38,249 nt of DNA from Prosthecobacter debontii (GTDB lineage: Bacteria > Verrucomicrobiota > Verrucomicrobiia > Verrucomicrobiales > Akkermansiaceae): assembly GCA_945869465.1 (NCBI GenBank), contig CAMBPB010000024.1, positions 1 to 38,249 on the forward strand, written 5' to 3'. Numbering within the stretch: position 1 is the stretch's first letter; every line of letters starts with the position of its first letter. The notes beneath the pieces were generated by a model. It did not search any database. It was not told the origin of the DNA and was given only the letters and a program-made list of their open reading frames with translations. This document shows positions 8,917 to 16,582 of this stretch, one piece after another. Made by a program: the position numbers and the translations under genes.

Positions 8917-9933
8917 ATGTCCTATCTATCCACCATCGTCAACCTACCGACAGTCATTCTCATCGTCGTCGCCATCCTCGGATTGCTGCTGTTCGGCATC
9001 ATCCTCTCCTTCTTCAGCGTGTGGCTCCGCGCCTGGCTCGCCGGTGCCTACGTGGCCTTCACCGACCTCATCGCCATGCGTCTCCGCCAGGTGCCCTATG
9101 GCATGGTCGTCGATGCCAGGATCACCGCCAAAAAAGCCGGCATTGAAATCCCCATCAATGACATCGAGGCGCATTTCCTCGCCGGCGGCAACGTGATCCC
9201 CACCATCCAGGCGCTTATCGCCGCGCAGAAAGCCGGCATCACGCTGGATTGGAACCGCGCCTGCGCCATCGACCTCGCCACCAAGGGCTCCGGCAAAAGC
9301 GTGGTCGAGGCAGTTAGGACCTCGGTCGATCCCAAAGTCATCGATTGCCCGAATCCCGCCTCCGGCCGCACCACCATCGACGGCGTCGCCAAGGACGGCA
9401 TCCAGGTCAAAGTCCGCGCCCGCGTCACCGTGCGCACCAACCTCGACCGCTTCGTCGGCGGCGCGAAGGAGGAAACCATCATCGCCCGCGTCGGCGAAGG
9501 CATCGTCACCACCATCGGCTCGGCGGAAAGTTACAAGACCGTGCTCGAATCGCCCGACAGCATCTCGAAAGTCGTGCTCCACCGCGGCCTGGATGTCGGC
9601 ACCGCCTTCGAAATCCTCTCGATCGATATCGCCGACGTCGATGTCGGCGAAAACGTCGGTGCCAAGCTCCAGGAAGCGCAGGCCGAGGCGAACAAGAACA
9701 TGGCCCAGGCCCAGGCGGAAATCCGCCGCGCCGCCGCCGTCGCGCTCGAACAGGAAATGATCGCCCGCGTCGCGGAAATGAAGGCCAAGGTCGTCGAGGC
9801 TGAAGCCCAGGTGCCGCTGGCCATCGCCGAAGCTTTCCGCAGTGGCCGCCTCGGCGTGATGGATTACTACAAGATGGAAAACATCAAATCCGACACCCAG
9901 ATGCGCGGCAACATCGCCAAGACCGACCAGTGA
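8917..9933 (+). CDS. floA: Flotillin-like protein FloA (UPF0365, 338 aa)
   Basis: FloA scaffolds functional membrane microdomains. The sequence begins with a hydrophobic hairpin (residues 10-35), then an SPFH-like domain containing [34 protein letters not shown] and [16 protein letters not shown]. An Ala/Glu-rich coiled coil ([30 protein letters not shown]) and the conserved [21 protein letters not shown] tail end it. The length matches the family (about 330 aa). The ATG at 8917 begins just before the membrane segment. It is the third gene of the nfeD-nfeD-floA operon. Confidence 0.96.
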   Translation: MSYLSTIVNLPTVILIVVAILGLLLFGIILSFFSVWLRAWLAGAYVAFTDLIAMRLRQVPYGMVVDARITAKKAGIEIPINDIEAHFLAGGNVIPTIQALIAAQKAGITLDWNRACAIDLATKGSGKSVVEAVRTSVDPKVIDCPNPASGRTTIDGVAKDGIQVKVRARVTVRTNLDRFVGGAKEETIIARVGEGIVTTIGSAESYKTVLESPDSISKVVLHRGLDVGTAFEILSIDIADVDVGENVGAKLQEAQAEANKNMAQAQAEIRRAAAVALEQEMIARVAEMKAKVVEAEAQVPLAIAEAFRSGRLGVMDYYKMENIKSDTQMRGNIAKTDQ

Positions 9934-9939
9934 CCCCCA

Positions 9940-9960
9940 TCCACTATCCACTATCCACTA
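9940..9960 (+). repeat. Heptamer tandem repeat TCCACTA x3
   Basis: Three perfect copies of TCCACTA lie between the floA stop (9931-9933) and the preferred start of the next gene. They are A/T-richer than the surroundings and share the 7-bp period and TC-start pattern of repeats at 22366-22446 and 33577-33618. Confidence 0.8.
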
Positions 9961-9968
9961 TCGATCTC

Positions 9969-10460
9969 ATGGACTGGATTATTGAGCATCTCCAAGTCGT
10001 CGTCGTCATCGCCGTGGTGTTTGCCTCGTGGCTGAAGCAGCGCCTCGATGCGAAGGCGGCGGAACGCGAGCAAAACCTGCCCCCGTGGGAAATGCTGGAT
10101 CAGGAGTATGACTTCGGTCCCGCCGAAAATTGGCAGCAACCGATGCCATCGGTCGCGCCACCGTTGGATAGTCAGATCCCGCCGCCGCTGGTGCGGCAAG
10201 TGATGGATGACCGCGAGAACGCGGCCCAGCTCAAGCGCCAGCACGACTTACAGGAACGCCTGCGGCAGATCCGGGAAACCAAGACCACCACCACCGGCGG
10301 CGCGGCCGCCACCCGCACCCGGGTGGCCGCGGCCCAAAGTCACGCCAAGCCGATCCTTGCCGCAAAAACCAGCATCCGCGAGACGTTGCGCAACCCCGAG
10401 GAAACCCGCCGCGCCGTCATCATGCGCGAGATCCTCGGCCCCCCCCCGGGCCTACATTGA
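9969..10460 (+). CDS. Small single-pass membrane protein of the NfeD/FloA operon (163 aa), function unknown
   Basis: I do not recognise a family. The N-terminus MDWIIEHLQVVVVIAVVFASWL is a signal anchor. A hydrophilic Pro/Gln-rich middle follows, and then a charged, probably coiled-coil stretch (DDRENAAQLKRQHDLQERLRQIRE) and a basic tail. The start is uncertain. ATG 9969 begins directly with the membrane segment but has no Shine-Dalgarno site. GTG 9930 overlaps the floA stop as GTGA and would translate the heptamer repeat. The final residues GLH and the stop codon come from the first base pairs of the palindromic repeat that begins at 10448, so the original C-terminus has been replaced. Confidence 0.65.
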   Translation: MDWIIEHLQVVVVIAVVFASWLKQRLDAKAAEREQNLPPWEMLDQEYDFGPAENWQQPMPSVAPPLDSQIPPPLVRQVMDDRENAAQLKRQHDLQERLRQIRETKTTTTGGAAATRTRVAAAQSHAKPILAAKTSIRETLRNPEETRRAVIMREILGPPPGLH

Positions 10461-10726
10461 GGACCGATCAATCAGGACCACGAGTCTCCCGACTCGCCGG
10501 CGAAAGGGCTGCCAAAAAACCGCGGCATCCGCCTCTTTCCTTTGCCGATCCTTTCTCGTGCGCGGCGGGAGACACGCGGTCCGGTCCCCGGGCCTGCATT
10601 GAGGACCGATCCGTCAGGACCGCGAGTCTCCCGACTCGCCGGCGAAAGGGCTGCCAAAAAACCGCGGCGTCCGCCTCTTTCCTTTGCCGATCCTTTCTCG
10701 TGCGCGTCGGGAGACACGCGGTCCGG
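10448..10726. repeat. Two direct copies (period 142 bp) of a MITE-like imperfect palindrome
   Basis: Copy 1 (10448-10584) and copy 2 (10590-10726) are about 96% identical with no gaps over 137 bp. Within each copy, 19-bp imperfect inverted arms (for copy 2, 10617-10635 GGACCGCGAGTCTCCCGAC and 10706-10724, one mismatch) enclose about 70 bp with a second weaker inversion (CGGCGAAAGG/CCTTTGCCG). This fills the 311-bp gap between the small membrane protein gene and argS, which converge here. No transposase is encoded. It looks like a non-autonomous palindromic repeat (MITE or REP/BIME-like), possibly also acting as a bidirectional terminator. The copies open spurious reading frames that should not be annotated as genes. 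Confidence 0.9.
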
Positions 10727-10771
10727 CGCATGGAATGCGGACGAAAACGCCCAAAAAATGCCGCCACGGGC

Positions 10772-12529
10772 TCACATCCGCTCCGGGCACTTGATGCCTA
10801 GCAGGCCGAGGCCGGTGGTGAGGATGCGTGCGCTGAGTTCGCAGAGGGCGAGGCGGCTGGCGCGGACGGCGGCGGCGGACTTGAGGACGGGGCAGGCTTC
10901 GAAGAACGAATGGAATGCGCGGGCGAGCTCCAACAGATAGTTCGCCAGCAGGTTGGGGCGGAAATCCTCGACGATCAGCGGCAGCAACTCGCCGAAGCGG
11001 GCGTGCAGCCGGGCGAGGTGGATCTCCTCCGGCTCAGTGAGCGTGATGATGGCGGTGCTCGCGTCAAACGGGGCGTCGAGCTTGCGGAAGATCGAGCGGA
11101 TGCGGACGGTCGAATATTGCAGGTAGGGCGCGGTATCGCCTTGCAACGCGAGCATGCGGTCCCAGGCGAACACATAGTCAGTTAGCCGGTTCTGTGAGAG
11201 CTCGGCGAATTTCACCGCGCCGATGCCGACGATCCTGGCGATCTCCGCGGCTTCCTCGCCCTGCAGGTCCGGGTTTTTCGCAGCGATGATGTTGGCGGCG
11301 CGTTCGACGGCTTCGGTGAGCACGTCTGCCAGCTGCACATTGTCGCCGGAGCGGGTCTTCATCAGCTTGCGGTCCTCGCCGAGAATCGAGCCGAAGGCGA
11401 CGTGTTGGAAATTGCCGGTTTTGCCCCAGCGCGCGGCGGCGTCGAAGAGCTGGCGGAAATGGAGTTGCTGCGGCACGCCGACGACATACCAGATCTGATC
11501 CGCCTTCCACTCGTCGATGCGGAACTGGATAGTGGCGAGGTCGGTGGTGGCATAGAGAAATCCGCCGTCGGCCTTGCGGATGATGGCGGGGTTGTCAGTC
11601 CAGCCTTCCTCCTTGTGGACCATGAAGGGATCGTCCGCGGGTTTCTTGATGCCGTCCGAGAAGACGCAGACCGCGCCGTTGCTCTCGCGGGCGATGCCTT
11701 TGGTTAGGAACTCATCGACGAGGCCGGCGAGGCGGTCGTTGTAGTGGCTTTCGCCCAGCCAGTGATCGAACTTCACGTCCAACGTGTCGTAGATTTTCCG
11801 CAGGCCTCGTTTGGAAACATCGATGCACTGCCGCCAGATTGCTAGGTTTTGCGGGTCGCCGGCCTGGAGTTTGACGAGCTCGTTCTTGCAGGTCTCCAGC
11901 ACCGCGGGGTCCGCTTTGGTCGCGGAGTTGACGTCACGATAGATGCGGAGCAGTTCGGGGATGGGGTCGGCCTCGAGCGCAGCCGGGTCCAGCAGGGTTT
12001 TCCAGCCATGGAGGATCATGCCGAACTGCGTGCCCCAATCGCCGATGTGATTGTCGGCAATGACCGTGAAGCCGAGGAAACGGGCGATGCGGCACAGGGA
12101 ATCGCCGATGATCGTCGAGCGGATGTGGCCGACGTGCATCGGCTTGGCCACGTTCGGCGCCGAGAAATCGACCACCACGGTTTTTCCCTCGCCTGTGGCC
12201 GGGACGCCGAGTTTTTCATCGCCAATCAGGGTGGTAGCACGGGAGGCGTAGGCTGCCGGAAGGATATGGAAATTGATGAATCCCGGCCCGGCGATGTCGG
12301 CGGTTGCGAGCCCATCGAGGTGAAGGTGATCGATGATCCGCTGGGCCAGGGCGCGCGGATTGGTCTTGTGCTGCTTGGCGAGCACCATCGCGGCGTTTGT
12401 CTGATAGTCGCCGAAGCGCAGGTCCGCGGCGGCGGTGACGGCGGCGGATGCGGGCTCGCCGAGGGTGGGGGCGAGTGCGGTGGCGAGTGCGGTGGCGAGG
12501 CGGGATTCGAGGTCCTGAAGAAGCGTCAT
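10772..12529 (-). CDS. argS: Arginyl-tRNA synthetase
   Basis: A class I aminoacyl-tRNA synthetase that charges tRNA-Arg. The protein (585 aa, normal length) has the N-terminal ArgRS tRNA-binding domain (ADLRFGDYQTNAAMVLAK), the HIGH-type motif HVGH at 132-135 in VDFSAPNVAKPMHVGH, and NHIGDWGTQFGM. The degenerate KMSKS region LMKTRSGDNVQLADVL is usual for bacterial ArgRS, and the C-terminal helical DALR anticodon-binding domain ends it (TDYVFAWDRMLALQGDTAPYLQYS onward). The next gene upstream on this strand, ptsN, ends 24 bp before the argS start, so the two may be co-transcribed. Confidence 0.98.
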   Translation of the reverse strand: MTLLQDLESRLATALATALAPTLGEPASAAVTAAADLRFGDYQTNAAMVLAKQHKTNPRALAQRIIDHLHLDGLATADIAGPGFINFHILPAAYASRATTLIGDEKLGVPATGEGKTVVVDFSAPNVAKPMHVGHIRSTIIGDSLCRIARFLGFTVIADNHIGDWGTQFGMILHGWKTLLDPAALEADPIPELLRIYRDVNSATKADPAVLETCKNELVKLQAGDPQNLAIWRQCIDVSKRGLRKIYDTLDVKFDHWLGESHYNDRLAGLVDEFLTKGIARESNGAVCVFSDGIKKPADDPFMVHKEEGWTDNPAIIRKADGGFLYATTDLATIQFRIDEWKADQIWYVVGVPQQLHFRQLFDAAARWGKTGNFQHVAFGSILGEDRKLMKTRSGDNVQLADVLTEAVERAANIIAAKNPDLQGEEAAEIARIVGIGAVKFAELSQNRLTDYVFAWDRMLALQGDTAPYLQYSTVRIRSIFRKLDAPFDASTAIITLTEPEEIHLARLHARFGELLPLIVEDFRPNLLANYLLELARAFHSFFEACPVLKSAAAVRASRLALCELSARILTTGLGLLGIKCPERM

Positions 12530-12553
12530 GGCAAGAGGGGCGATCCCGAGGGT

Positions 12554-13036
12554 TCAGGCTTCGGGTGCCGGGGCACGAGACGGTCTGGAATCGAGAATGG
12601 CAAGGATTTCATCGCGGGTTTCCGCCTTCACCAGCTGGCGGCGGACTTCACCGTTGGTGAACATTTTAGCGATCGCGGCCAGAGTCCGCAGATGCAGGTG
12701 ATAGTCCTTGCGCGGAACGATGAAGAGAATGATCAGATGGACCGGCGCATTGTCGATGGCCTCGAAATCGATGCCCTCCCTGGAACGCCCGAAGACCGCC
12801 ACCACATCCTCGATATCATCCGAAAACGCATGGGGAATCGCCACTCCGGAGCCGATGCCGGTGCTCACCTGCTCCTCGCGGGCCTTGAGTGCCGAGAGGA
12901 TTTCCTCACGCTGCGCCTGCGGCAGCCTGCGGGTTTCGACGAGATGATCCACCAACTCGGTGATCGCGGGCCAGTGAGCCACCGCCCTCATATCGAGGAT
13001 GATTTGGTCCGCAGTGAGCAACTTCGCCAACTTCAT
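12554..13036 (-). CDS. ptsN: PTS IIA-type protein, PtsN (EIIA-Ntr) like (160 aa)
   Basis: This is an EIIA fructose/nitrogen-type domain with the phosphorylated histidine in GSGVAIPHAFSDDIEDV (His69) and the typical VHLIILFIVPRKDYHLHLRTLAAIAKMF block. Such stand-alone EIIA proteins usually have regulatory rather than sugar-transport roles, controlled by phosphoryl transfer from Npr. No transporter or sigma-54 gene is nearby. The ATG at 13036 (MKLAKLL) is preferred over an ATG seven codons upstream because the family starts at the TADQIILDM region. argS follows 24 bp downstream. Confidence 0.88.
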   Translation of the reverse strand: MKLAKLLTADQIILDMRAVAHWPAITELVDHLVETRRLPQAQREEILSALKAREEQVSTGIGSGVAIPHAFSDDIEDVVAVFGRSREGIDFEAIDNAPVHLIILFIVPRKDYHLHLRTLAAIAKMFTNGEVRRQLVKAETRDEILAILDSRPSRAPAPEA

Positions 13037-13095
13037 AAAACAAAACGAACTCCGCATGCGATGCGGTTGGAGGCGAGTGGATATCGTTACAATTC

Positions 13096-13110
13096 CCGCT
13101 TGGCAAGCGG
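13096..13110. promoter_or_regulatory. Palindrome CCGCTTG-G-CAAGCGG, possible operator
   Basis: A perfect 7-bp dyad around one base lies 60-75 bp upstream of ptsN (leftward) and about 160 bp upstream of the SUMF1-fold gene (rightward). Its place in a divergent promoter region suggests an operator. A short dyad could also be chance in GC-rich DNA. Confidence 0.25.
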
Positions 13111-13270
13111 ATTTCCGCCGCGCGCCGGCCAGCGACCCACGGCTTTTCTAAAAAAAAAGAAAGATCCGAAACCGATTCCCGTATGGATGGCGATCATGGA
13201 TTTGCAGCCGCTCATGGCAGCAAGCTATGCGCAGCAGTGGATCAAACTCCAAACACACACCAATAATATC

Positions 13271-14119
13271 ATGAAAACTAAAATGAAAACCCTCGGGCTC
13301 TTCTTCGCCCTTTCAGCAGCGTCCCAAGCGGCCCTTCCGGCAACGGTTGCCGTTGGCAGCCCTGGCAACACGGCGGATGGCACCGGCTACGGCGCGGTGG
13401 CCTACGAATACAAGATCGGCAAGTTCGAAGTCACCAACGAAGAGTATTGCGAATTCCTCAATGGCGTTGCGAAAACCGACCCTTACGAGCTTTATGACGG
13501 ACGGATGGCCGAACAATACGGCGGCATCATGCGCAGTGGCGACCAAGGCAGCTTCACCTATACCGTCAAGGACGGCATGGGCAAAAAGCCTGTGAGCTAT
13601 GTGAATTTCCAGTCCTGTGCCCGCTTCGCCAACTGGCTGTCCAACGGCCAGGGCAAAGGTGACACAGAAACCGGTGCTTACACCATCAAGGACGGTCAAG
13701 TGACTCCTCCGAATCACGCTGCGCTTGCCGAAGGCAAGACCGTGAAATGGGTGATCCCCACCGAAAACGAGTGGTACAAGGCCGCATACTTTGACGGCGG
13801 GAAGCCAGGCGGCGCCGGCTATTGGACCTATGCACTGAAGGGTGGAAGCGCTCCCGAGTGCAACCTCAATTCCGATGCTCCATCAGATGCCGGTTCCTTC
13901 AGTTCCGCCCCGAGCCCTAACGGAACTTACGATCAGAACGGCAACATGTGGGAATACAACGAAACCACCTCCGGTGACAAAGTCGGTCTCCGCGGCGGTT
14001 CGTTCTACATCAACGACAATGACTCCTATTTGCAGTCCTCCACCCGTTACGATGTGTACGGCGCCAAATGGCCGAACTACGGCTTCCGCATCGCGGCTCT
14101 TGGTTCCGCCGCCAAGTAA
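13271..14119 (+). CDS. Secreted SUMF1/FGE-fold protein without the catalytic cysteines (282 aa)
   Basis: A signal peptide (MKTKMKTLGLFFALSAASQA) is followed by a formylglycine-generating-enzyme (SUMF1) fold: YKIGKFEVTNEEYCEFLNGV, PVSYVNFQSCARFANWLS, WVIPTENEWYKAAYFDG, GTYDQNGNMWEYNE and GLRGGSFY ... YGFRIAA. In true FGEs the segment after RGGS carries the two active-site cysteines; here it reads FYINDNDSYL with none. A structural or binding role is therefore more likely than sulfatase activation. An ATG at 13283 is an alternative start. No PEP-CTERM anchor is seen. An open frame continues far upstream, but that part is antisense to argS and ptsN. Confidence 0.88.
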   Translation: MKTKMKTLGLFFALSAASQAALPATVAVGSPGNTADGTGYGAVAYEYKIGKFEVTNEEYCEFLNGVAKTDPYELYDGRMAEQYGGIMRSGDQGSFTYTVKDGMGKKPVSYVNFQSCARFANWLSNGQGKGDTETGAYTIKDGQVTPPNHAALAEGKTVKWVIPTENEWYKAAYFDGGKPGGAGYWTYALKGGSAPECNLNSDAPSDAGSFSSAPSPNGTYDQNGNMWEYNETTSGDKVGLRGGSFYINDNDSYLQSSTRYDVYGAKWPNYGFRIAALGSAAK

Positions 14120-14157
14120 TAATCCGTCGCGCCGTTAGGCGCCTCCTCCAATCCTTA

Positions 14158-14211
14158 GGCCAGTCCTTGCATCTCGTTCGACGAGCCGCGGGGGCTGGCC
14201 CTTTCTTTTTT
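14158..14211 (+). terminator. Possible terminator after the SUMF1-fold gene
   Basis: GGCCAG at 14158-14163 pairs with CTGGCC at 14195-14200, with an inner hairpin CTCG-TTCGA-CGAG between them, followed by CTTTCTTTTTT (14201-14211). The long outer loop is unusual, but the T-run directly after the stem supports intrinsic termination. A smaller GCGCC-GTTA-GGCGC hairpin lies upstream near 14130-14143. Confidence 0.5.
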
Positions 14212-14274
14212 CGGCATTCGGAAGAACCTGCTGGATTCATCGGGAGTTTCGCTTCTCAGTTCCGGCCAAGCACC

Positions 14275-15498
14275 ATGTTCGTCATCTCGATCGCCGCACT
14301 GAAACGCAACACCGCCATCCTCCGCGAGGTGAAGGAGGCCGCCGGCTGCCGACTCGTTCTCGCTCTCAAGGGGTTTTCCTGTTGGAAGGCGTTTCCCTAC
14401 CTGCGCGACGATCTGGACGGATGTTGCGCCTCGGGTTTGTGGGAGGGCTTGTTGGCCCGCGACTACTTTCAGAAACACATCGTCACCTATTCTCCGGCAT
14501 ACGATGAGGCGGATGTCACCGCGTTGTGCGAATTCACCCACCACTTGGATTTCAACTCGCTCCCGCAGTGGTTTCGCTTCCGCAGTCAGGTGATGTCCCA
14601 TCCGCGGTTTCAGAGTGGCGCGCTCCACTGCGGATTGCGGGTCAACCCAGAATGTTCCACCGGCCAGGTGCCGATCTATGATCCCTGCGTCGCGGGCTCC
14701 CGACTCGGCATCACCGCGGAACAACTCGCCGGAGCGGACCTCGCCGGCCTATCAGGTCTGCACTTCCACACCCTGTGTGAACAGAACTCGGACGATCTGG
14801 AAACCACACTCGCCGCCGTGGATGAAAAATTCGGCCATCTGCTGCGTTCGCCGCAATTCACCTATCTCAACATGGGCGGCGGCCACTGGATCACCCAGCC
14901 GTTCTACAATCGCGAGCGACTCATCCGGCTGGTTCGCGAAACGAAGCAGAAATACCTGGTCGATGTCTGGCTGGAACCCGGCGAGGCGATCGCCATTCAT
15001 GCCGGTGTTCTGCGGGCCACCGTCATGGACGTGTTCGAATCCGCCGGCCACCGCCTCGCCATCCTCAGCGTTTCGGCCACCGCCCACATGCCCGACGTGA
15101 TGGAAATGCCGTATCGACCCGCCGTGTTCCTGGTGGAGGCTCAGGGGACCGGTGGCCCGAAACCAGACGTTTCGATCCCGGCCGTCAGCGTTAAAGACGA
15201 AATCTATCACCTAGCCGGCGATCCAAAATCCGCGACTCGCGGGCCGCTGGATTCCTTCATCTATCGCCTCGGCGGACCGACCTGCCTGGCGGGTGACGTG
15301 GCGGGTGATTTCTCGTTTCCCCGCGAATTGAAGGTCGGCGACACCCTGGTGTTCGACGACATGGCGCATTACACCATGGTCAAGACCACCACCTTCAACG
15401 GCGTCAAACACCCTGCCATCGCGCTCCAGCACGAGGACGGAACACTGGAAGTCATCCGTGAGTTCGGCTACGAGGATTTCCGGGACCGGCTGGCCTGA
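14275..15498 (+). CDS. nspC: Carboxynorspermidine decarboxylase
   Basis: A PLP-dependent, alanine-racemase-fold decarboxylase (407 aa) that converts carboxy(nor)spermidine to (nor)spermidine in the alternative polyamine pathway. The PLP lysine is Lys32 in LVLALKGFSCWKAFPYLR. LHCGLRVNPE, GLHFHTLCEQ, LNMGGGHW and VWLEPGEAIAIHAG are family landmarks, and GPTCLAGDV and FDDMAHYTMVKTTTFNG come near the C-terminus. The pattern fits NspC better than LysA or SpeA. The partner carboxyspermidine dehydrogenase is not in the window. The ATG at 14275 puts the lysine at the expected distance from the N-terminus. Confidence 0.93.
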   Translation: MFVISIAALKRNTAILREVKEAAGCRLVLALKGFSCWKAFPYLRDDLDGCCASGLWEGLLARDYFQKHIVTYSPAYDEADVTALCEFTHHLDFNSLPQWFRFRSQVMSHPRFQSGALHCGLRVNPECSTGQVPIYDPCVAGSRLGITAEQLAGADLAGLSGLHFHTLCEQNSDDLETTLAAVDEKFGHLLRSPQFTYLNMGGGHWITQPFYNRERLIRLVRETKQKYLVDVWLEPGEAIAIHAGVLRATVMDVFESAGHRLAILSVSATAHMPDVMEMPYRPAVFLVEAQGTGGPKPDVSIPAVSVKDEIYHLAGDPKSATRGPLDSFIYRLGGPTCLAGDVAGDFSFPRELKVGDTLVFDDMAHYTMVKTTTFNGVKHPAIALQHEDGTLEVIREFGYEDFRDRLA

Positions 15499-15592
15499 GC
15501 CTGCATGCGAAACAGGATTGCGCCCTGCCGGGGGATTTTCTAAACCCCTTGTATCCCGGTGCGACCAAGCCGTCCGGCCGCCCCTTGCCGCC

Positions 15593-16420
15593 ATGATCGA
15601 TACCCACCATCATCTCTGGAAATACTCCGCCGAGGCTTATCCCTGGATTCCACCAGGTTCCGCGCTGGCCCGGGACTACCTGATCGCCGAGCTGGAAGCC
15701 GCCACCACTGCCGCCGGAGTCGATGGCACAGTCGTCGTCCAAGCCCGCCAGATGCTGGAGGAGTCGGACTGGCTGCTCGGTCTTGCCGAGACCACCGAAG
15801 TGATCCAGGGCATCGTCGGCTGGGTGCCACTAATCGATCCCGCTGTCGGCGATGCGCTCGCGCGACTCGCCGCTTACCCGAAACTCAAGGGAGTCAGGCA
15901 CGTGTTGCAGGACGAACCCGACAGCTATTTTCTGCGAGATGATTTCCACCGCGGCCTCGCGCTCCTGCCGGACCTCGATCTGCGGTATGATTTGTTGCTG
16001 TTCCAACGCCAGCTCCCGGTGGCCATCCAGCTTGTGGACCGCCAGCCTGACCTCGCCGTCATCATTGACCACATCGCCAAACCGGTGATCCGCAACGGCC
16101 ACATCGATCCGGCTTGGAAAGCCGGCATGACCGAGCTCGCCAAACGCGAAAACATCCTCGGCGTGAAAATTTCCGGCATGGTCACCGAAACAGTCGATCC
16201 GGAAATCGACCAACCCACGCTCCGCGCCTACTTCGACGAAACGCTGGAAATCTTCGGCGCGGACCGAGTGGTGATCGGCACCGACTGGCCGGTGAGCCTG
16301 TTGCGCGTCGATTCCTATCAGGCGTGGACGAACATGGTGCGCGGCTTCATCGCGCGCCTGTCACCCGCCGAGGCTGCGGCGATCCTCGACGAAAACGCGA
16401 TGCGGATCTACGATCTCTGA
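15593..16420 (+). CDS. Amidohydrolase-2 / L-fuconolactonase-like TIM-barrel hydrolase (275 aa)
   Basis: The N-terminal HxH metal motif (MIDTHHHLW, His5 and His7), GWVPLIDP, KGVRHVLQDEPD, VIIDHIAKP and the C-terminal metal aspartate in GTDWPVSLL are typical of COG3618 lactonases and decarboxylase-like amidohydrolases. L-fuconolactonase, which opens a sugar lactone, is the closest named activity, but no fucose genes are nearby, so the substrate is open. The gene sits 94 bp after nspC and 162 bp before the beta-CASP gene on the same strand. Confidence 0.85.
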   Translation: MIDTHHHLWKYSAEAYPWIPPGSALARDYLIAELEAATTAAGVDGTVVVQARQMLEESDWLLGLAETTEVIQGIVGWVPLIDPAVGDALARLAAYPKLKGVRHVLQDEPDSYFLRDDFHRGLALLPDLDLRYDLLLFQRQLPVAIQLVDRQPDLAVIIDHIAKPVIRNGHIDPAWKAGMTELAKRENILGVKISGMVTETVDPEIDQPTLRAYFDETLEIFGADRVVIGTDWPVSLLRVDSYQAWTNMVRGFIARLSPAEAAAILDENAMRIYDL

Positions 16421-16582
16421 ATCACGCTTGGCCGCCTCACCCGCCTGGGCGGATCATGCGTCGCCCCGCCGGTTTGACAGCGGAGCTCCGGGCTTTCCCG
16501 ACTTTCTGCGGGCGGATTGACACAGGCCGTGGTCGCACGCATGCTCCGCCCCGCCGCTTCCCCTCCGGCCGCTTCAAACATC

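Noticed and set aside
10448..10726. CRISPR array
   Set aside because: Only two long copies with 5 bp between them, internally palindromic, without short spacers or cas genes.
10457..10940. Small proteins encoded in the 142-bp repeats on both strands
   Set aside because: The frames merely repeat the palindromic DNA (same peptide twice), with no ribosome binding site or known domain.
11849..13270. Long N-terminal extension of the SUMF1-fold protein (open frame from 11849)
   Set aside because: It is antisense to argS and ptsN, both of which have full family motifs. The signal peptide at 13271 marks the true start.
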